A stretch of DNA of 64,000 nt from an uncultured Porphyromonadaceae bacterium (GTDB taxonomy: Bacteria > Bacteroidota > Bacteroidia > Bacteroidales > Muribaculaceae), in the NCBI GenBank assembly GCA_947427285.1, contig CANEHE010000008.1, positions 1 to 64,000 on the forward strand, given 5' to 3'. The notes beneath the pieces are model-generated. The model had not been told where the DNA came from and ran no database searches. It saw nothing but the letters and a program-made list of their open reading frames with translations. The number at the start of each line of letters is the position of its first letter. Position 1 is the stretch's first letter. A program made the position numbers and the translations under genes. Positions 27,033 to 35,613 of this stretch are shown here, one piece after another.

Positions 27033-28358
27033 ATGGAAAAGATGTATCAGTATCTCTGGCGGACCGCCGCGCTCGGCAGGGATTTCCATCTTACCGACGG
27101 GAGGATGCTCCATCTGGTCAATCCCGGAAATCAGAATTTTGATGCCGGCCCCGATTTCTCCAACGCCCGCATACGTGTCGACGGCATGCAATGGGCCGGA
27201 AACGTGGAGATACATTTACGCGCATCAGACTGGTATCATCATGGACACGACCGCAATCCGGTCTACGACCAAGTGATGCTGCATGTGGTGGGAGTCAACG
27301 ACCGGTCTGTGACACGGAAAGACGGATCCATGATGCCGACACTGGTATTCAATGTTCCGGAGGAGGCGCAAAGGCTTTATGTCTCACTCACATCCCCGGT
27401 AGCGGAGAAGATCAGATGCGCCGCCTCGATATCGAAAATACCGCGTCTTACTCTGGAAGACTGGCTGGAATCACTCGCGCTTGAAAGGATCCAGGAGAAG
27501 GCTACAAGGATTCTTGACGAGAACGACAACCTCCGGGGCGACTGGGAGCAGACTTGCTTCGTGACTCTTGCAAGGGGACTTGGATTCGGACTCAACGGAG
27601 TCCCTTTCGAAATACTCGCCCGCAGCCTGCCCCTTAAATTCATACGCCGACATTCCGACAATCTGTTTCAGATCGAGGCGTTGCTCTTCGGGCAGGCGGG
27701 AATGCTCGATTCCTCATGCCGGATCTTCGACGACTATTATCAGCAACTATGCCGCGAATATTATTTCCTTGCCAGAAAATACAGCCTGAAGCCGATGCAG
27801 ACGTCGGTATGGAAATTCGCCAGAACACGCCCGCAGAATTTCCCGCACCGGCGCATCGCTTTTCTATGCAAGGCTCTTGAAGGGGGATTCCCCCTCATGG
27901 GCAGTCTTCTCGACGCCGATACCCCTGAACAGACTCTCTCGCTCTTCGGATGGAGGCTGTCCGGCTTCTGGAAAGACCGCTTCTCATTCGACACACCTGC
28001 ATCACGGACAACTGACCGTCTCAGTCAGACATCCGTCTATTCTCTGGCGATCAATGTGGCCGCCCCTCTGATGTATGCCTACGCCGCCAGACACGGCAAC
28101 GAATCTCCTGCACTGCGTGCGCTGAGACTGCTGGAACTGTTGCCTCCCGAGAAAAACACACTCACACGCGATTTCGAAACCCTCGGACTCTGTGCCGCCA
28201 ATGCCATGCGCAGTCAGGCTCTGATACAGCTTCACAAACGATACTGCGACGAGGGCCGCTGTCTCGACTGCCGGTTCAGCAACCGCATGATCGCGGCTGT
28301 GGCACACGAATCCGCAGGTATCTATACTGTAGTATCCGAAAACGAGGAATGGCTATGA
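27033..28358 (+). CDS. DUF2851 family protein
   Basis: A 441-residue protein of a family conserved across Bacteroidetes, with no assigned function. Recognisable features are the N-terminal LVNPGNQNFDAGPDFSNARI, then WAGNVEIHLRASDWYHHGHD, which has a nuclease-like look (D-x-x-N-A-R ... W-x-G-x-V-E-I-H), and a C-terminal cysteine pair in GRCLDCRFSNRMIA. It sits 34 bp after adk and overlaps the next gene by 4-10 nt. Resemblance to a PD-(D/E)xK-like core is my inference only. Confidence 0.75.
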   Translation: MEKMYQYLWRTAALGRDFHLTDGRMLHLVNPGNQNFDAGPDFSNARIRVDGMQWAGNVEIHLRASDWYHHGHDRNPVYDQVMLHVVGVNDRSVTRKDGSMMPTLVFNVPEEAQRLYVSLTSPVAEKIRCAASISKIPRLTLEDWLESLALERIQEKATRILDENDNLRGDWEQTCFVTLARGLGFGLNGVPFEILARSLPLKFIRRHSDNLFQIEALLFGQAGMLDSSCRIFDDYYQQLCREYYFLARKYSLKPMQTSVWKFARTRPQNFPHRRIAFLCKALEGGFPLMGSLLDADTPEQTLSLFGWRLSGFWKDRFSFDTPASRTTDRLSQTSVYSLAINVAAPLMYAYAARHGNESPALRALRLLELLPPEKNTLTRDFETLGLCAANAMRSQALIQLHKRYCDEGRCLDCRFSNRMIAAVAHESAGIYTVVSENEEWL

Positions 28359-29551
28359 AATCTCCGATATCATACGTTCCGAAGATAATCGTCGCCCCCG
28401 ATTCATTCAAAGGGGTGCTGAAAGCTCCCGAGGCTGCCCTGGCCATCGCCGACGGGGTCCGGAAAGGGCTCCGCAAGATATTCCCCGACAGGGAGTACCG
28501 GATCGAGACAATCCCCGTCGCCGACGGCGGAGAAGGGACGGCGGAAGTGCTTGCAAAGGCCTGCGGAGCTTTGCCTGTGGAAGTCGAGACACTCTCTCCT
28601 CTCCTGAAACCCATAAAAGCCTCCTATCATTTTCTTCCCAACGAGGGAGATGAGTCCTCCAGAGCGTTCATCGACCTTGCCGCCGCCGCCGGTCTGCCTC
28701 TGGTGCCTCCACCACGACGCAACCCTCTCGACACCTCCACCTTCGGCACAGGAATACTGATCGCCGACGCCATACGCCGTGGGGCACGCGATATTATCAT
28801 CGGAGCGGGAGGAAGTGCCACAGTCGACGGCGGAGCGGGTGCGTTGCAGGCGTTGGGAGCAACGTTTACTGATACGGAAGGAACTTTAATGACCGAACCG
28901 TTACGGGGCTGTGATCTGGAGCGTATCGCCGGAATAAATACAATACCCGGATTCATGCGCGACATCAGTATAACAATCGCTACCGATGTGACCGCGCCTC
29001 TGACAGGCCCGACTGGAGCGGCAATGGTGTTTGCTCCGCAGAAAGGGGCTTCCCGGGAGGAAACCATATATCTGGATGCGGCATTGGGCAAATTTGCCCA
29101 CACTCTTCAACAATGCGGATTCGCCGATGTGGCCTCCTTGTCCGGAAGCGGAGCGGCCGGAGGTTTTGCCGCGGGAATGGCTGCCGTTGCCGGAGCGATA
29201 TTGCGGCCGGGAGCCTTGATGGTACTGGACGCCGTCGGGATGGCATACAGACTGCAGGGCGCGTCGCTGATGATCACCGGAGAGGGATGTGCCGACGGTC
29301 AGACACTTATGGAGAAAGCACCTTTCGCGGCAATGAGAATGGCCCGGGAAAGCCGTATGCCTGTATTGCTGCTTGCCGGTCGGATCAAAGAGAAAGAAAG
29401 ACTTATGGATGCCGGCTTCACAGACGTCATCGACATAAATGAGGGCCATGACTCCGGAGAGGACAGCCTTGACCCGGACATCGCCCGCAGAAGACTTGAA
29501 GCCGCCGCCTTCAACGCTGTGCGCCGTCTTTTCCAGACCCGGAACGCCTGA
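28349..29551 (+). CDS. Glycerate kinase
   Basis: About 400 residues; the start may be ATG 28349 or ATG 28355, the latter giving a 4-nt ATGA overlap with the DUF2851 gene. The family signature is strong: IIVAPDSFKGVLKAPEAALA at the N-terminus, PVADGGEGTAEVLAKACG, GARDIIIGAGGSATVDGGAG and SLSGSGAAGGFAAGMAAVAG. It phosphorylates D-glycerate to 2- or 3-phosphoglycerate. Its last 41 bp overlap the convergent end of the glycosyltransferase on the other strand. Confidence 0.92.
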   Translation: MAMKSPISYVPKIIVAPDSFKGVLKAPEAALAIADGVRKGLRKIFPDREYRIETIPVADGGEGTAEVLAKACGALPVEVETLSPLLKPIKASYHFLPNEGDESSRAFIDLAAAAGLPLVPPPRRNPLDTSTFGTGILIADAIRRGARDIIIGAGGSATVDGGAGALQALGATFTDTEGTLMTEPLRGCDLERIAGINTIPGFMRDISITIATDVTAPLTGPTGAAMVFAPQKGASREETIYLDAALGKFAHTLQQCGFADVASLSGSGAAGGFAAGMAAVAGAILRPGALMVLDAVGMAYRLQGASLMITGEGCADGQTLMEKAPFAAMRMARESRMPVLLLAGRIKEKERLMDAGFTDVIDINEGHDSGEDSLDPDIARRRLEAAAFNAVRRLFQTRNA

Positions 29552-30560
29552 CTCCTGTTCTCGCCTCCACCTGCCACCGGGGCCTGCCTTTCACCTCCAT
29601 ATAGACTTTCGCCAGATATTCCCCTACAACCCCGAGGGCAAGCAGAAGAACTCCCGAGCAGAACCATATCGAAAGAATCGTGGATGTCCATCCGGCAATA
29701 GTGTGGTCCGTGAAGTAGCGCACAAGGGAATAGACAAGTATCGCCAGAGCGATCAGCATGAAAAAAAACCCGCACACCAGAATCATTCTAGCCGGACGCA
29801 CAGAGAACGAGGTGATGCCGTCGGCGGCGAAATTCAGCATCTTCCCTATCGGATATTTCGATTTGCCGTGCCGTCGCGGCATCCTGTCGTACCACACCGA
29901 TGCCTGCCGGTAGCCGAGCATCGGCACAATCCCTCTCAGAAACAGATTTGTCTCCCGGTAACGTCCCAATGCCTCCATGGCACGCGCCGACAACAGACGG
30001 AAATCGGCATGATCACGGACAGTGCGTACACCCAACGCATCGCGGAAACGATAGAATGCACGCGCCGTCACTTTCTTGAATATCCCTTCCCTGCGACGGC
30101 GACGTACTCCGAAAACAATGTCAGTTCCACACCGGTATTCCCTGAGCATCCCGGCAATTGCCTCGGGATCGTCCTGAAGATCGGCGTCAATGCTCACAGC
30201 GCCATCGCATCCGCGGGCCGAAGCCTCCTCCATACCGGCCATGATAGCCTGCTGATGACCTGCATTGGAAGCAAGTTTCAATCCATACACGCGCTCCGAC
30301 GCACGCGAGAGTCCGCATATAACATCCCACGTGGCGTCTGACGAACCGTCATCCACATACAGTATGAAACTTTCCGGAGCCGCCAATCCATCCTCCATAA
30401 ACCGCGACAGGCATTCCCGGAGCCTCACATCCGTGAAAGGGAGGGTCTCTGCCTCGTCAAGACATGGGACCACCACCGCCAAACGCGGAGCGGGACGCGA
30501 CATATCCATAACCGTTTCTTTGCCTGAGTGTGTCATCAGATAGTCAGAGAAGACTTTCAA
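29511..30560 (-). CDS. Family 2 glycosyltransferase with two membrane helices (GtrB/ArnC-like)
   Basis: Up to 349 residues; ATGs at 30560, 30536 and 30509 are all possible, and the first overlaps the upstream gene by 17 nt. The catalytic domain begins LAVVVPCLDEAETLPFTDVR, with metal-binding DADLQDD and FILYVDDGSSDATWDVICGL. Two C-terminal transmembrane helices (ARMILVCGFFFMLIALAILV; IWFCSGVLLLALGVVGEYLA) match polyprenyl-phosphate glycosyltransferases of the GtrB/DPM1/ArnC type, which load a sugar onto undecaprenyl phosphate. It follows a GT4 glycosyltransferase in the thyA-folA-GT4-GT2 gene run. Confidence 0.87.
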   Translation of the reverse strand: MKVFSDYLMTHSGKETVMDMSRPAPRLAVVVPCLDEAETLPFTDVRLRECLSRFMEDGLAAPESFILYVDDGSSDATWDVICGLSRASERVYGLKLASNAGHQQAIMAGMEEASARGCDGAVSIDADLQDDPEAIAGMLREYRCGTDIVFGVRRRRREGIFKKVTARAFYRFRDALGVRTVRDHADFRLLSARAMEALGRYRETNLFLRGIVPMLGYRQASVWYDRMPRRHGKSKYPIGKMLNFAADGITSFSVRPARMILVCGFFFMLIALAILVYSLVRYFTDHTIAGWTSTILSIWFCSGVLLLALGVVGEYLAKVYMEVKGRPRWQVEARTGVRRSGSGKDGAQR

Positions 30561-31794
30561 ACAGGCTTATATATCGTTTCGCAACCGCGACAGAAGAGAA
30601 CCGCTCCTCCACCGACCACCGCATTCTGCGGCGCACATCCGGGTCATCGGAGAGTCTGATACCACGTATGAGCCCCTCGGCCAGATTGCAGGCAGCCTCG
30701 CGTGGAGTCTTGCCGAACTCAACCAATATCCCGGTGCTTCCGTCGTCTATGATGTCAGACTGTCCGCCGCGGTCGAACCCTACCGGCACACAGCCGTATG
30801 CCTGCGCCTCCACAAGTGTACCCGGAAGAGTCTCGTAGAGCGACGATGACACCACCATGTCGGCCTCCGAGTAGGTGCGTGCCAACGCCAGACTGCCGTC
30901 GATACGGCCGAGGTGATGATGGGCGATACCGAAATTCCCGAGCGACGCGGGGTCTTTGACCTCCCCGAATGTCACCAGTCTGATCCGGGCCGCCTCTTCG
31001 GGATATTCATCGGCAAGCACACGTGTTGCTTCGGCCAATATCGGCAGGCCTTTCACCGGATCGTCAAGGCGCGCCGCCCCCATAAGGATACATATCCTGC
31101 CGTCGGAGGACATTCTTTCTGTCCCTGTAATCGTCTCAAGCGGAAAAGGATTCGGTATCACCACAGGAAGGGAATCCGAAAGGAGAGAAGAAAGCGCGGC
31201 TTTCTCTCTCAACCAGCGGCTCACGGCCACAAACTTTATGCCATGAAACCCGTACAGCTCTTTTTTCTTGCGCCACACCTGAGCTGACAGATCGTCGGGC
31301 GACCTCTTGTCGCCGAGTAGCGGACAGTCACCGCATCTGCCGGCAAAACGTCGGCAATCGCCCGCATGATGGCATATTCCGGTGAGATTCCACATGTCGT
31401 GCATGGTCCAGACCACAGGCTTTCCGGTCTCCACAAGCCTGCGCAGACCCTGGAACGAAAGCATTCCCTGATTCACCCAGCCAAGACATATCACGTCGGC
31501 CTCGCGCACTCTGGGATGACGCCACAGCGGAAGTCCGTCGGAAGCGGTGTCTATCCTGAAAAGTGTCTGACGGTTCATCCCGTTGGCCATAAATATCTTC
31601 AGCCGTTCGGCCATGAAGGCACTTCTTATTCTGGCACGTGAATCGGCAACCTCCACATACGGGGAGACGCTGAGCTTCTCGGCCACAAGCATACGGGCGT
31701 CGACACCGGCATCGCGCAAAGCCTCCATCAGCCGCATGCTGACAACGGCCGCTCCGCCGGTACAGTCTGACTTGTTGATGATGACTACCTTCAT
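30544..31794 (-). CDS. Family 4 glycosyltransferase
   Basis: A 416-residue GT-B protein. The N-terminus MKVVIINKSDCTGGAAVVSM is typical of envelope-sugar GT4 enzymes. A cysteine-bearing insert (TGICHHAGDCRRFAGRCGDC) at about 135-155 is known from a subset of this family. The C-terminal donor site has ADMVVSSSLYETLPGTLVEA and GCVPVGFDRGG. It overlaps folA by 4 nt, so translation is coupled to a folate gene, although the activities are unrelated. Acceptor and sugar are unknown. Confidence 0.87.
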   Translation of the reverse strand: MKVVIINKSDCTGGAAVVSMRLMEALRDAGVDARMLVAEKLSVSPYVEVADSRARIRSAFMAERLKIFMANGMNRQTLFRIDTASDGLPLWRHPRVREADVICLGWVNQGMLSFQGLRRLVETGKPVVWTMHDMWNLTGICHHAGDCRRFAGRCGDCPLLGDKRSPDDLSAQVWRKKKELYGFHGIKFVAVSRWLREKAALSSLLSDSLPVVIPNPFPLETITGTERMSSDGRICILMGAARLDDPVKGLPILAEATRVLADEYPEEAARIRLVTFGEVKDPASLGNFGIAHHHLGRIDGSLALARTYSEADMVVSSSLYETLPGTLVEAQAYGCVPVGFDRGGQSDIIDDGSTGILVEFGKTPREAACNLAEGLIRGIRLSDDPDVRRRMRWSVEERFSSVAVAKRYISLFESLL

Positions 31795-32387
31795 ATTCTG
31801 CGCAGAGTGCGAAAACGATAACGGAGACCGGCGGCAGTCTCTCCCAGAGCATCGTCACTCTTTTCTTCCCGCCATCCGTTCATGTCGATTTCAGGAAAGA
31901 ACGTGTCGGCATCCGGATAGGAGGCCTCGACCTGAGTCAGATATATTCTCGTGGAATATGGCAGCATGGCCCTGTAGATCTCTCCTCCCCCTATGATGAA
32001 GGGGAAAGCGTCACCGGCGCAAAGAGCGAGGGCAGCTTCGGGAGAAGCCGCGGTCTCGGCCCCTTCGGGACAGAAGCCTGAGTCGCGGGTCACGACTATA
32101 TTGCGACGTCCCGGGAGTGCTCCCGAAGGAAGCGAGAGCCAGGTGCGACGTCCCATGATGACGGGATGACCCATCGTGAGAGTCTTGAACCGTTTGAGAT
32201 CGGCGGGAATGTGCCACGGCATAGTTCCTTCTTTACCGATGGAACGGTCCTCGCCCATGGCCACAATAATTGCCACCTCCGGATGACGGGCCGTAGAGGA
32301 GTTGAATACACTGAAAGGATGAAGCGACGTCAGGTCTTTTTCCTTCATCAGCTCCATATCGTTGGGGAATGCGATGGTCTGTTCCAT
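31791..32387 (-). CDS. folA: Dihydrofolate reductase
   Basis: 198 residues if read from ATG 32387. The enzyme core starts about residue 38 (VAIIVAMGEDRSIGKEGTMP WHIPADL split here by convention), so 25-37 residues precede the usual start; ATGs at codons 11 and 14 do not remove the extension. Conserved parts include RFKTLTMGHPVIMGRRTWLS, RNIVVTRDSGF and FPFIIGGGEIYRAMLPYSTR. It reduces dihydrofolate to tetrahydrofolate, regenerating what ThyA oxidises. It lies 39 bp after thyA and overlaps the GT4 gene by 4 nt. Confidence 0.92.
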   Translation of the reverse strand: MEQTIAFPNDMELMKEKDLTSLHPFSVFNSSTARHPEVAIIVAMGEDRSIGKEGTMPWHIPADLKRFKTLTMGHPVIMGRRTWLSLPSGALPGRRNIVVTRDSGFCPEGAETAASPEAALALCAGDAFPFIIGGGEIYRAMLPYSTRIYLTQVEASYPDADTFFPEIDMNGWREEKSDDALGETAAGLRYRFRTLRRI

Positions 32388-32426
32388 AAGCAGATTTCTT
32401 GCGGTTAAATAATTAATACGAATCGA

Positions 32427-33221
32427 TCAGACGGAGACCTCTCCGCGTATGGCCGGCCAGGGATCGTAGCCCTCAAGTCGGAAATCATCGTAGGAGAAGC
32501 CGAAAATATTCTTTATCTCCGGATTGAGAATCATTCTGGGAAGCGGACGCGGTTCACGGCTCAACTGCTCATGTACCTGGTCAAGATGATTCAGATATAT
32601 ATGGAGGTCGCCGAAAGTGTGGATAAATTCACCAGGCTGCAAGCCGCAAACCTGGGCCATCATCATGGTCAGCAAAGCGTATGAGGCGATATTGAACGGC
32701 ACACCGAGAAATGAGTCGGCACTGCGCTGATAGAGTTGCAGCGAAAGCCGTCCGTCGCTGACATAAAACTGGAAGAAAGCATGACACGGCGGCAGATTCA
32801 TTCGGGCGAGATCGGCCACATTCCATGAGCTGACTATGATGCGCCGCGAATCGGGATTGGTACGGATGTCGGTGACTGCCTGCGAGATCTGATCGATGGC
32901 ATTTCCGTCGTAACCGGGCCATGACCGCCACTGATAGCCGTAGATATGACCGAGATCACCGTCCGGATCAGCCCATTCGTTCCATATCCTCACTCCACGC
33001 TCCTGAAGCCAGCGGGCATTCGTGTCGCCGCGCAGAAACCAGAGCAATTCATATATGATACTCTTGAGATGCACTTTTTTAGTGGTCAGCAAAGGGAAAC
33101 CCTGACTGAGGTCGAAACGTGTCTGATATCCGAACACGGAGATTGTACCTGTTCCGGTGCGGTCTGTTTTTCTATGTCCCTCCGCCAGAATATGGCGGAG
33201 CATGTCAAGATATTGTCTCAT
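32427..33221 (-). CDS. thyA: Thymidylate synthase
   Basis: A 264-residue ThyA, the usual length for the Escherichia coli type. The N-terminus [20 protein letters not shown] leads into [20 protein letters not shown]. The nucleophile is in [20 protein letters not shown], followed by [20 protein letters not shown] and the C-terminus ending [15 protein letters not shown]. It methylates dUMP to dTMP and is paired with folA in the same gene run. Confidence 0.96.
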   Translation of the reverse strand: MRQYLDMLRHILAEGHRKTDRTGTGTISVFGYQTRFDLSQGFPLLTTKKVHLKSIIYELLWFLRGDTNARWLQERGVRIWNEWADPDGDLGHIYGYQWRSWPGYDGNAIDQISQAVTDIRTNPDSRRIIVSSWNVADLARMNLPPCHAFFQFYVSDGRLSLQLYQRSADSFLGVPFNIASYALLTMMMAQVCGLQPGEFIHTFGDLHIYLNHLDQVHEQLSREPRPLPRMILNPEIKNIFGFSYDDFRLEGYDPWPAIRGEVSV

Positions 33222-33241
33222 CGGTGTATTTCTATTTTCAG

Positions 33242-34060
33242 TTATCCTCCCCGGGTATGTTCCCGACGCCGGAGAAGTGGAGTTGCGGGCCTGTTACGGT
33301 TTGGCTGGAAACGTATTGCCTCTTCAGGACAACGTCCCACACACTCCATGCAGCGCACACATCTGGAATCGTCCACATACCGGCCTACAACCTTCACGCA
33401 ACCGGCCGGACAGACCTCCTCGCATTTCATACAGGCCGTGCAGCGGTCTGGATCTATCTCCACACGCCACAAGGCATTGGAGGCGGCCAACTGAAGAAGT
33501 GTGCCCACGGGGCACAGATCGGTGCATAGGCTCCGCCCTGTCAACAATGCACAGACTGTTATCAGCAGAAGTGAGAAAATACCGGCCAGAATGCCGGTGG
33601 CAATACCGGCACCAAGCGTAGCGACAGCGGAAGCCTCCGGACGTGCCAATCCAGTGAGATTGCGGAAGATATTCCATGGCTCTACAAGTGCGGGCACTAT
33701 CGCTATGCCGGCCACCACACACACCAGATAGAGTGCGAGGATGTGAAATCTCACCTTCCGCCGCGGCCGATAGCGGAACCGGTGGAAGCGGGTGGGCATG
33801 AATCGGCGTATACGCAATACAAGATCGGTCAGAGTACCAACCGGGCATATCCAGCTGCAATACATCCGACCGTATACTATGGTTATTATAAGCCAGAAAA
33901 GAATAATCCCGATACTCGTAGCGACCATAGAGGGCATTATCTGTACCCGTGCGATCAGTCCTGCGAAACTTTTAGGCGACAGACCCATGACAAGATAAAT
34001 CCCGGACAGCACCAGAAACAGAGCTGCCAGAATCCATCGTGCTGTCAGAAGTTTTTTCAT
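33242..34060 (-). CDS. NapH/MauN-type 4Fe-4S membrane protein
   Basis: A 272-residue inner-membrane protein with about five hydrophobic segments. Two membrane-adjacent cysteine motifs, [14 protein letters not shown] and [14 protein letters not shown], match the NapH/RdxA family. Two classic [4Fe-4S] clusters follow: [14 protein letters not shown] and [14 protein letters not shown]. The family passes electrons between quinols and periplasmic redox enzymes or regulators. No obvious partner lies adjacent: thyA follows at 20 bp and the UbiA-like gene precedes it beyond the mini-repeat hairpin. The fold call is good; the partner is unknown. Confidence 0.82.
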   Translation of the reverse strand: MKKLLTARWILAALFLVLSGIYLVMGLSPKSFAGLIARVQIMPSMVATSIGIILFWLIITIVYGRMYCSWICPVGTLTDLVLRIRRFMPTRFHRFRYRPRRKVRFHILALYLVCVVAGIAIVPALVEPWNIFRNLTGLARPEASAVATLGAGIATGILAGIFSLLLITVCALLTGRSLCTDLCPVGTLLQLAASNALWRVEIDPDRCTACMKCEEVCPAGCVKVVGRYVDDSRCVRCMECVGRCPEEAIRFQPNRNRPATPLLRRREHTRGG

Positions 34061-34120
34061 CGCCTGAAATATTTTTCATAACGAGGTGGAACGACACAGA
34101 CAAATGATCACCCCGATATC

Positions 34121-34155
34121 AGAGGCTGTTTAAAAATGATTTTTTAACAGCCTCT
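34121..34155. repeat. Terminal-repeat-only mini-copy of the foldback element
   Basis: A 35-bp hairpin, AGAGGCTGTTTAAAAA, loop TGAT, then TTTTTTAACAGCCTCT, with one mismatch in 16. Both arms match the termini of the 308-bp foldback element with everything between them missing. It abuts the stop codon of the UbiA-like gene on the minus strand, where it could also act as a transcript end. Confidence 0.7.
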
Positions 34156-35147
34156 TAGAATATGAATCGGGCACTGTCGTCGGCTGCACCGTCAATCAAT
34201 GCCACCACAAGCATCGCCAGAGCAAGAAACAGCATATTGAGATTGGCAGCAAGCTGCAATCCGGTTCCCTTCTCACGGGCTTCCGGCAATTTTACAGAAA
34301 GCCATGAGTTGACACCCAATGCCAGAACGGGCACTATCATCATCTCCCATATATTGAAATTCTGCACCAATGCCAGACATGCCATTATGGCAGTCCAGAC
34401 AATACCGTTGGCAATAAAAAGTGTCCGGATAAATCTCTCTCCAGCCACCATCGGAAGCGTGCGGCGTCCCATAGCGCGGTCGACATCCAGACTGGCGATA
34501 TTATGGACAATATTACAATTGACAGCCATCAATCCCATCACGACGGATATGTACAGAGCAGGTTCGATGTCATAATATGTGAGGAGAGAACTGGCTTCCT
34601 GACCGGATTGTACCATACAGGTACCCATCACTCCTACAGGGCCGAAAAGCAGAAATGTGCATATTATCCCCCATGGCGAACGAGAAAGCGGACGAGATCC
34701 GCCGAATGTAATATAGACAACAAGGGCAAGCACACATCCGACGACAAGACTCCATAGACCGCTCATCACCAGAAGAGCCAGACCGACCATTGCGTCGAGA
34801 ATCAGAAAAGCGAACGCCGCCTCACGGAGCACGTTGGTACGCGACAGTTCATGACCCGCATCATCTTCCACCGAATCGTCGATATATCGGGTGTCGCAGA
34901 CACGTCTGTTCTCAACATAAATATGCCAGTAAGTGCCGGCAATCTGAAAAAGGAGTGCGAAAATAAGGTACATCGTCGCCAGAAGGATCTCCAGATTTCC
35001 CCGCAGGGCCGCTGCCGCCGTGCCCGCCGCCACAGACGCCACTCCCATAATCAGCATTTTGGGAGAAGCCCCGGCCACAAGCAGAGAGACAAGATTATTG
35101 CCCTGACGTACAGGACCATTAAAAAGGTTTGAAGACGAGTCGCCCAT
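34155..35147 (-). CDS. UbiA-family membrane prenyltransferase-like protein with degenerate motifs
   Basis: A 330-residue integral membrane protein with about 8-9 hydrophobic helices. The closest overall pattern is MenA (1,4-dihydroxy-2-naphthoate prenyltransferase), with the MenA-like tail of the second motif, DRAMGRRTLPMVAGERFIRT. Both Asp-rich motifs deviate: where MenA has N-D-x-x-D after the QIG/QIL segment, this protein reads QIAGTYWHIYVEN; where MenA has N-N-x-R-D-x-x-x-D it reads HNIASLDVD. It has a consensus promoter and a hairpin at its end, so it is a monocistronic unit. It may be a divergent enzyme or a non-catalytic relative. No menaquinone genes are nearby. Confidence 0.65.
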   Translation of the reverse strand: MGDSSSNLFNGPVRQGNNLVSLLVAGASPKMLIMGVASVAAGTAAAALRGNLEILLATMYLIFALLFQIAGTYWHIYVENRRVCDTRYIDDSVEDDAGHELSRTNVLREAAFAFLILDAMVGLALLVMSGLWSLVVGCVLALVVYITFGGSRPLSRSPWGIICTFLLFGPVGVMGTCMVQSGQEASSLLTYYDIEPALYISVVMGLMAVNCNIVHNIASLDVDRAMGRRTLPMVAGERFIRTLFIANGIVWTAIMACLALVQNFNIWEMMIVPVLALGVNSWLSVKLPEAREKGTGLQLAANLNMLFLALAMLVVALIDGAADDSARFIF

Positions 35148-35171
35148 AATATTCTTTATTTATAGAACAGG

Positions 35172-35203
35172 CAAAGATACGAAAAACTTCCGGTAAAGGC
35201 AAA
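35172..35203 (-). promoter_or_regulatory. Consensus promoter for the UbiA-like gene
   Basis: Minus strand TTTG (35203-35200), 20 bp, TATCTTTG (35179-35172), about 24 bp before the ATG at 35147. Confidence 0.8.
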
Positions 35204-35223
35204 CCTGCGGTCGAAAAACTTTC

Positions 35224-35613
35224 TCAACGAGTGGTGAGCGGGGGCAAGAAGGCATCCTGTATATGGTCGAGGCCATACGACTTCTCGTTGCCGCTGACCG
35301 TGATTATGTCGAAACGATACCGGAAATCGTGGGGCTGTAAAGAAAGATATATCTCGGCGGCACGCACAAGACGCCGTATCTTCCGTTCATCGACAGCATC
35401 GGCGGGGTCTATATCATTGTTACCCCGTGCCTTCACCTCCACAAATATCATCTCATCCTCCTGTTGGGTGATGATGTCGATCTCCAGATGGGAATTTTTC
35501 GGACGCCAGTTGCGTTCCCTTATGACGTAACCCTTTCCGACAAGGTATTCCGCGGCTATCCTCTCGGCCACGGCACCCCATCCCTGACCGGACATTTCCT
35601 TACCCTCCGTCAT
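35224..35613 (-). CDS. YraN/UPF0102 family nuclease-like protein
   Basis: 129 residues from an ATG that overlaps the preceding stop by 4 nt; MSGQGWGAVAERIAAEYLVG six codons later is an alternative start. The family core is clear: GKGYVIRERNWRPKNSHLEI, then DIITQQEDEMIFVEVKARGN, giving the E-x(n)-D-x(n)-E-V-K pattern of a Holliday-junction-resolvase-like PD-(D/E)xK fold. Its function is not established. It is last in a minus-strand run with the mannose-1-phosphate guanylyltransferase gene. Confidence 0.85.
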   Translation of the reverse strand: MTEGKEMSGQGWGAVAERIAAEYLVGKGYVIRERNWRPKNSHLEIDIITQQEDEMIFVEVKARGNNDIDPADAVDERKIRRLVRAAEIYLSLQPHDFRYRFDIITVSGNEKSYGLDHIQDAFLPPLTTR

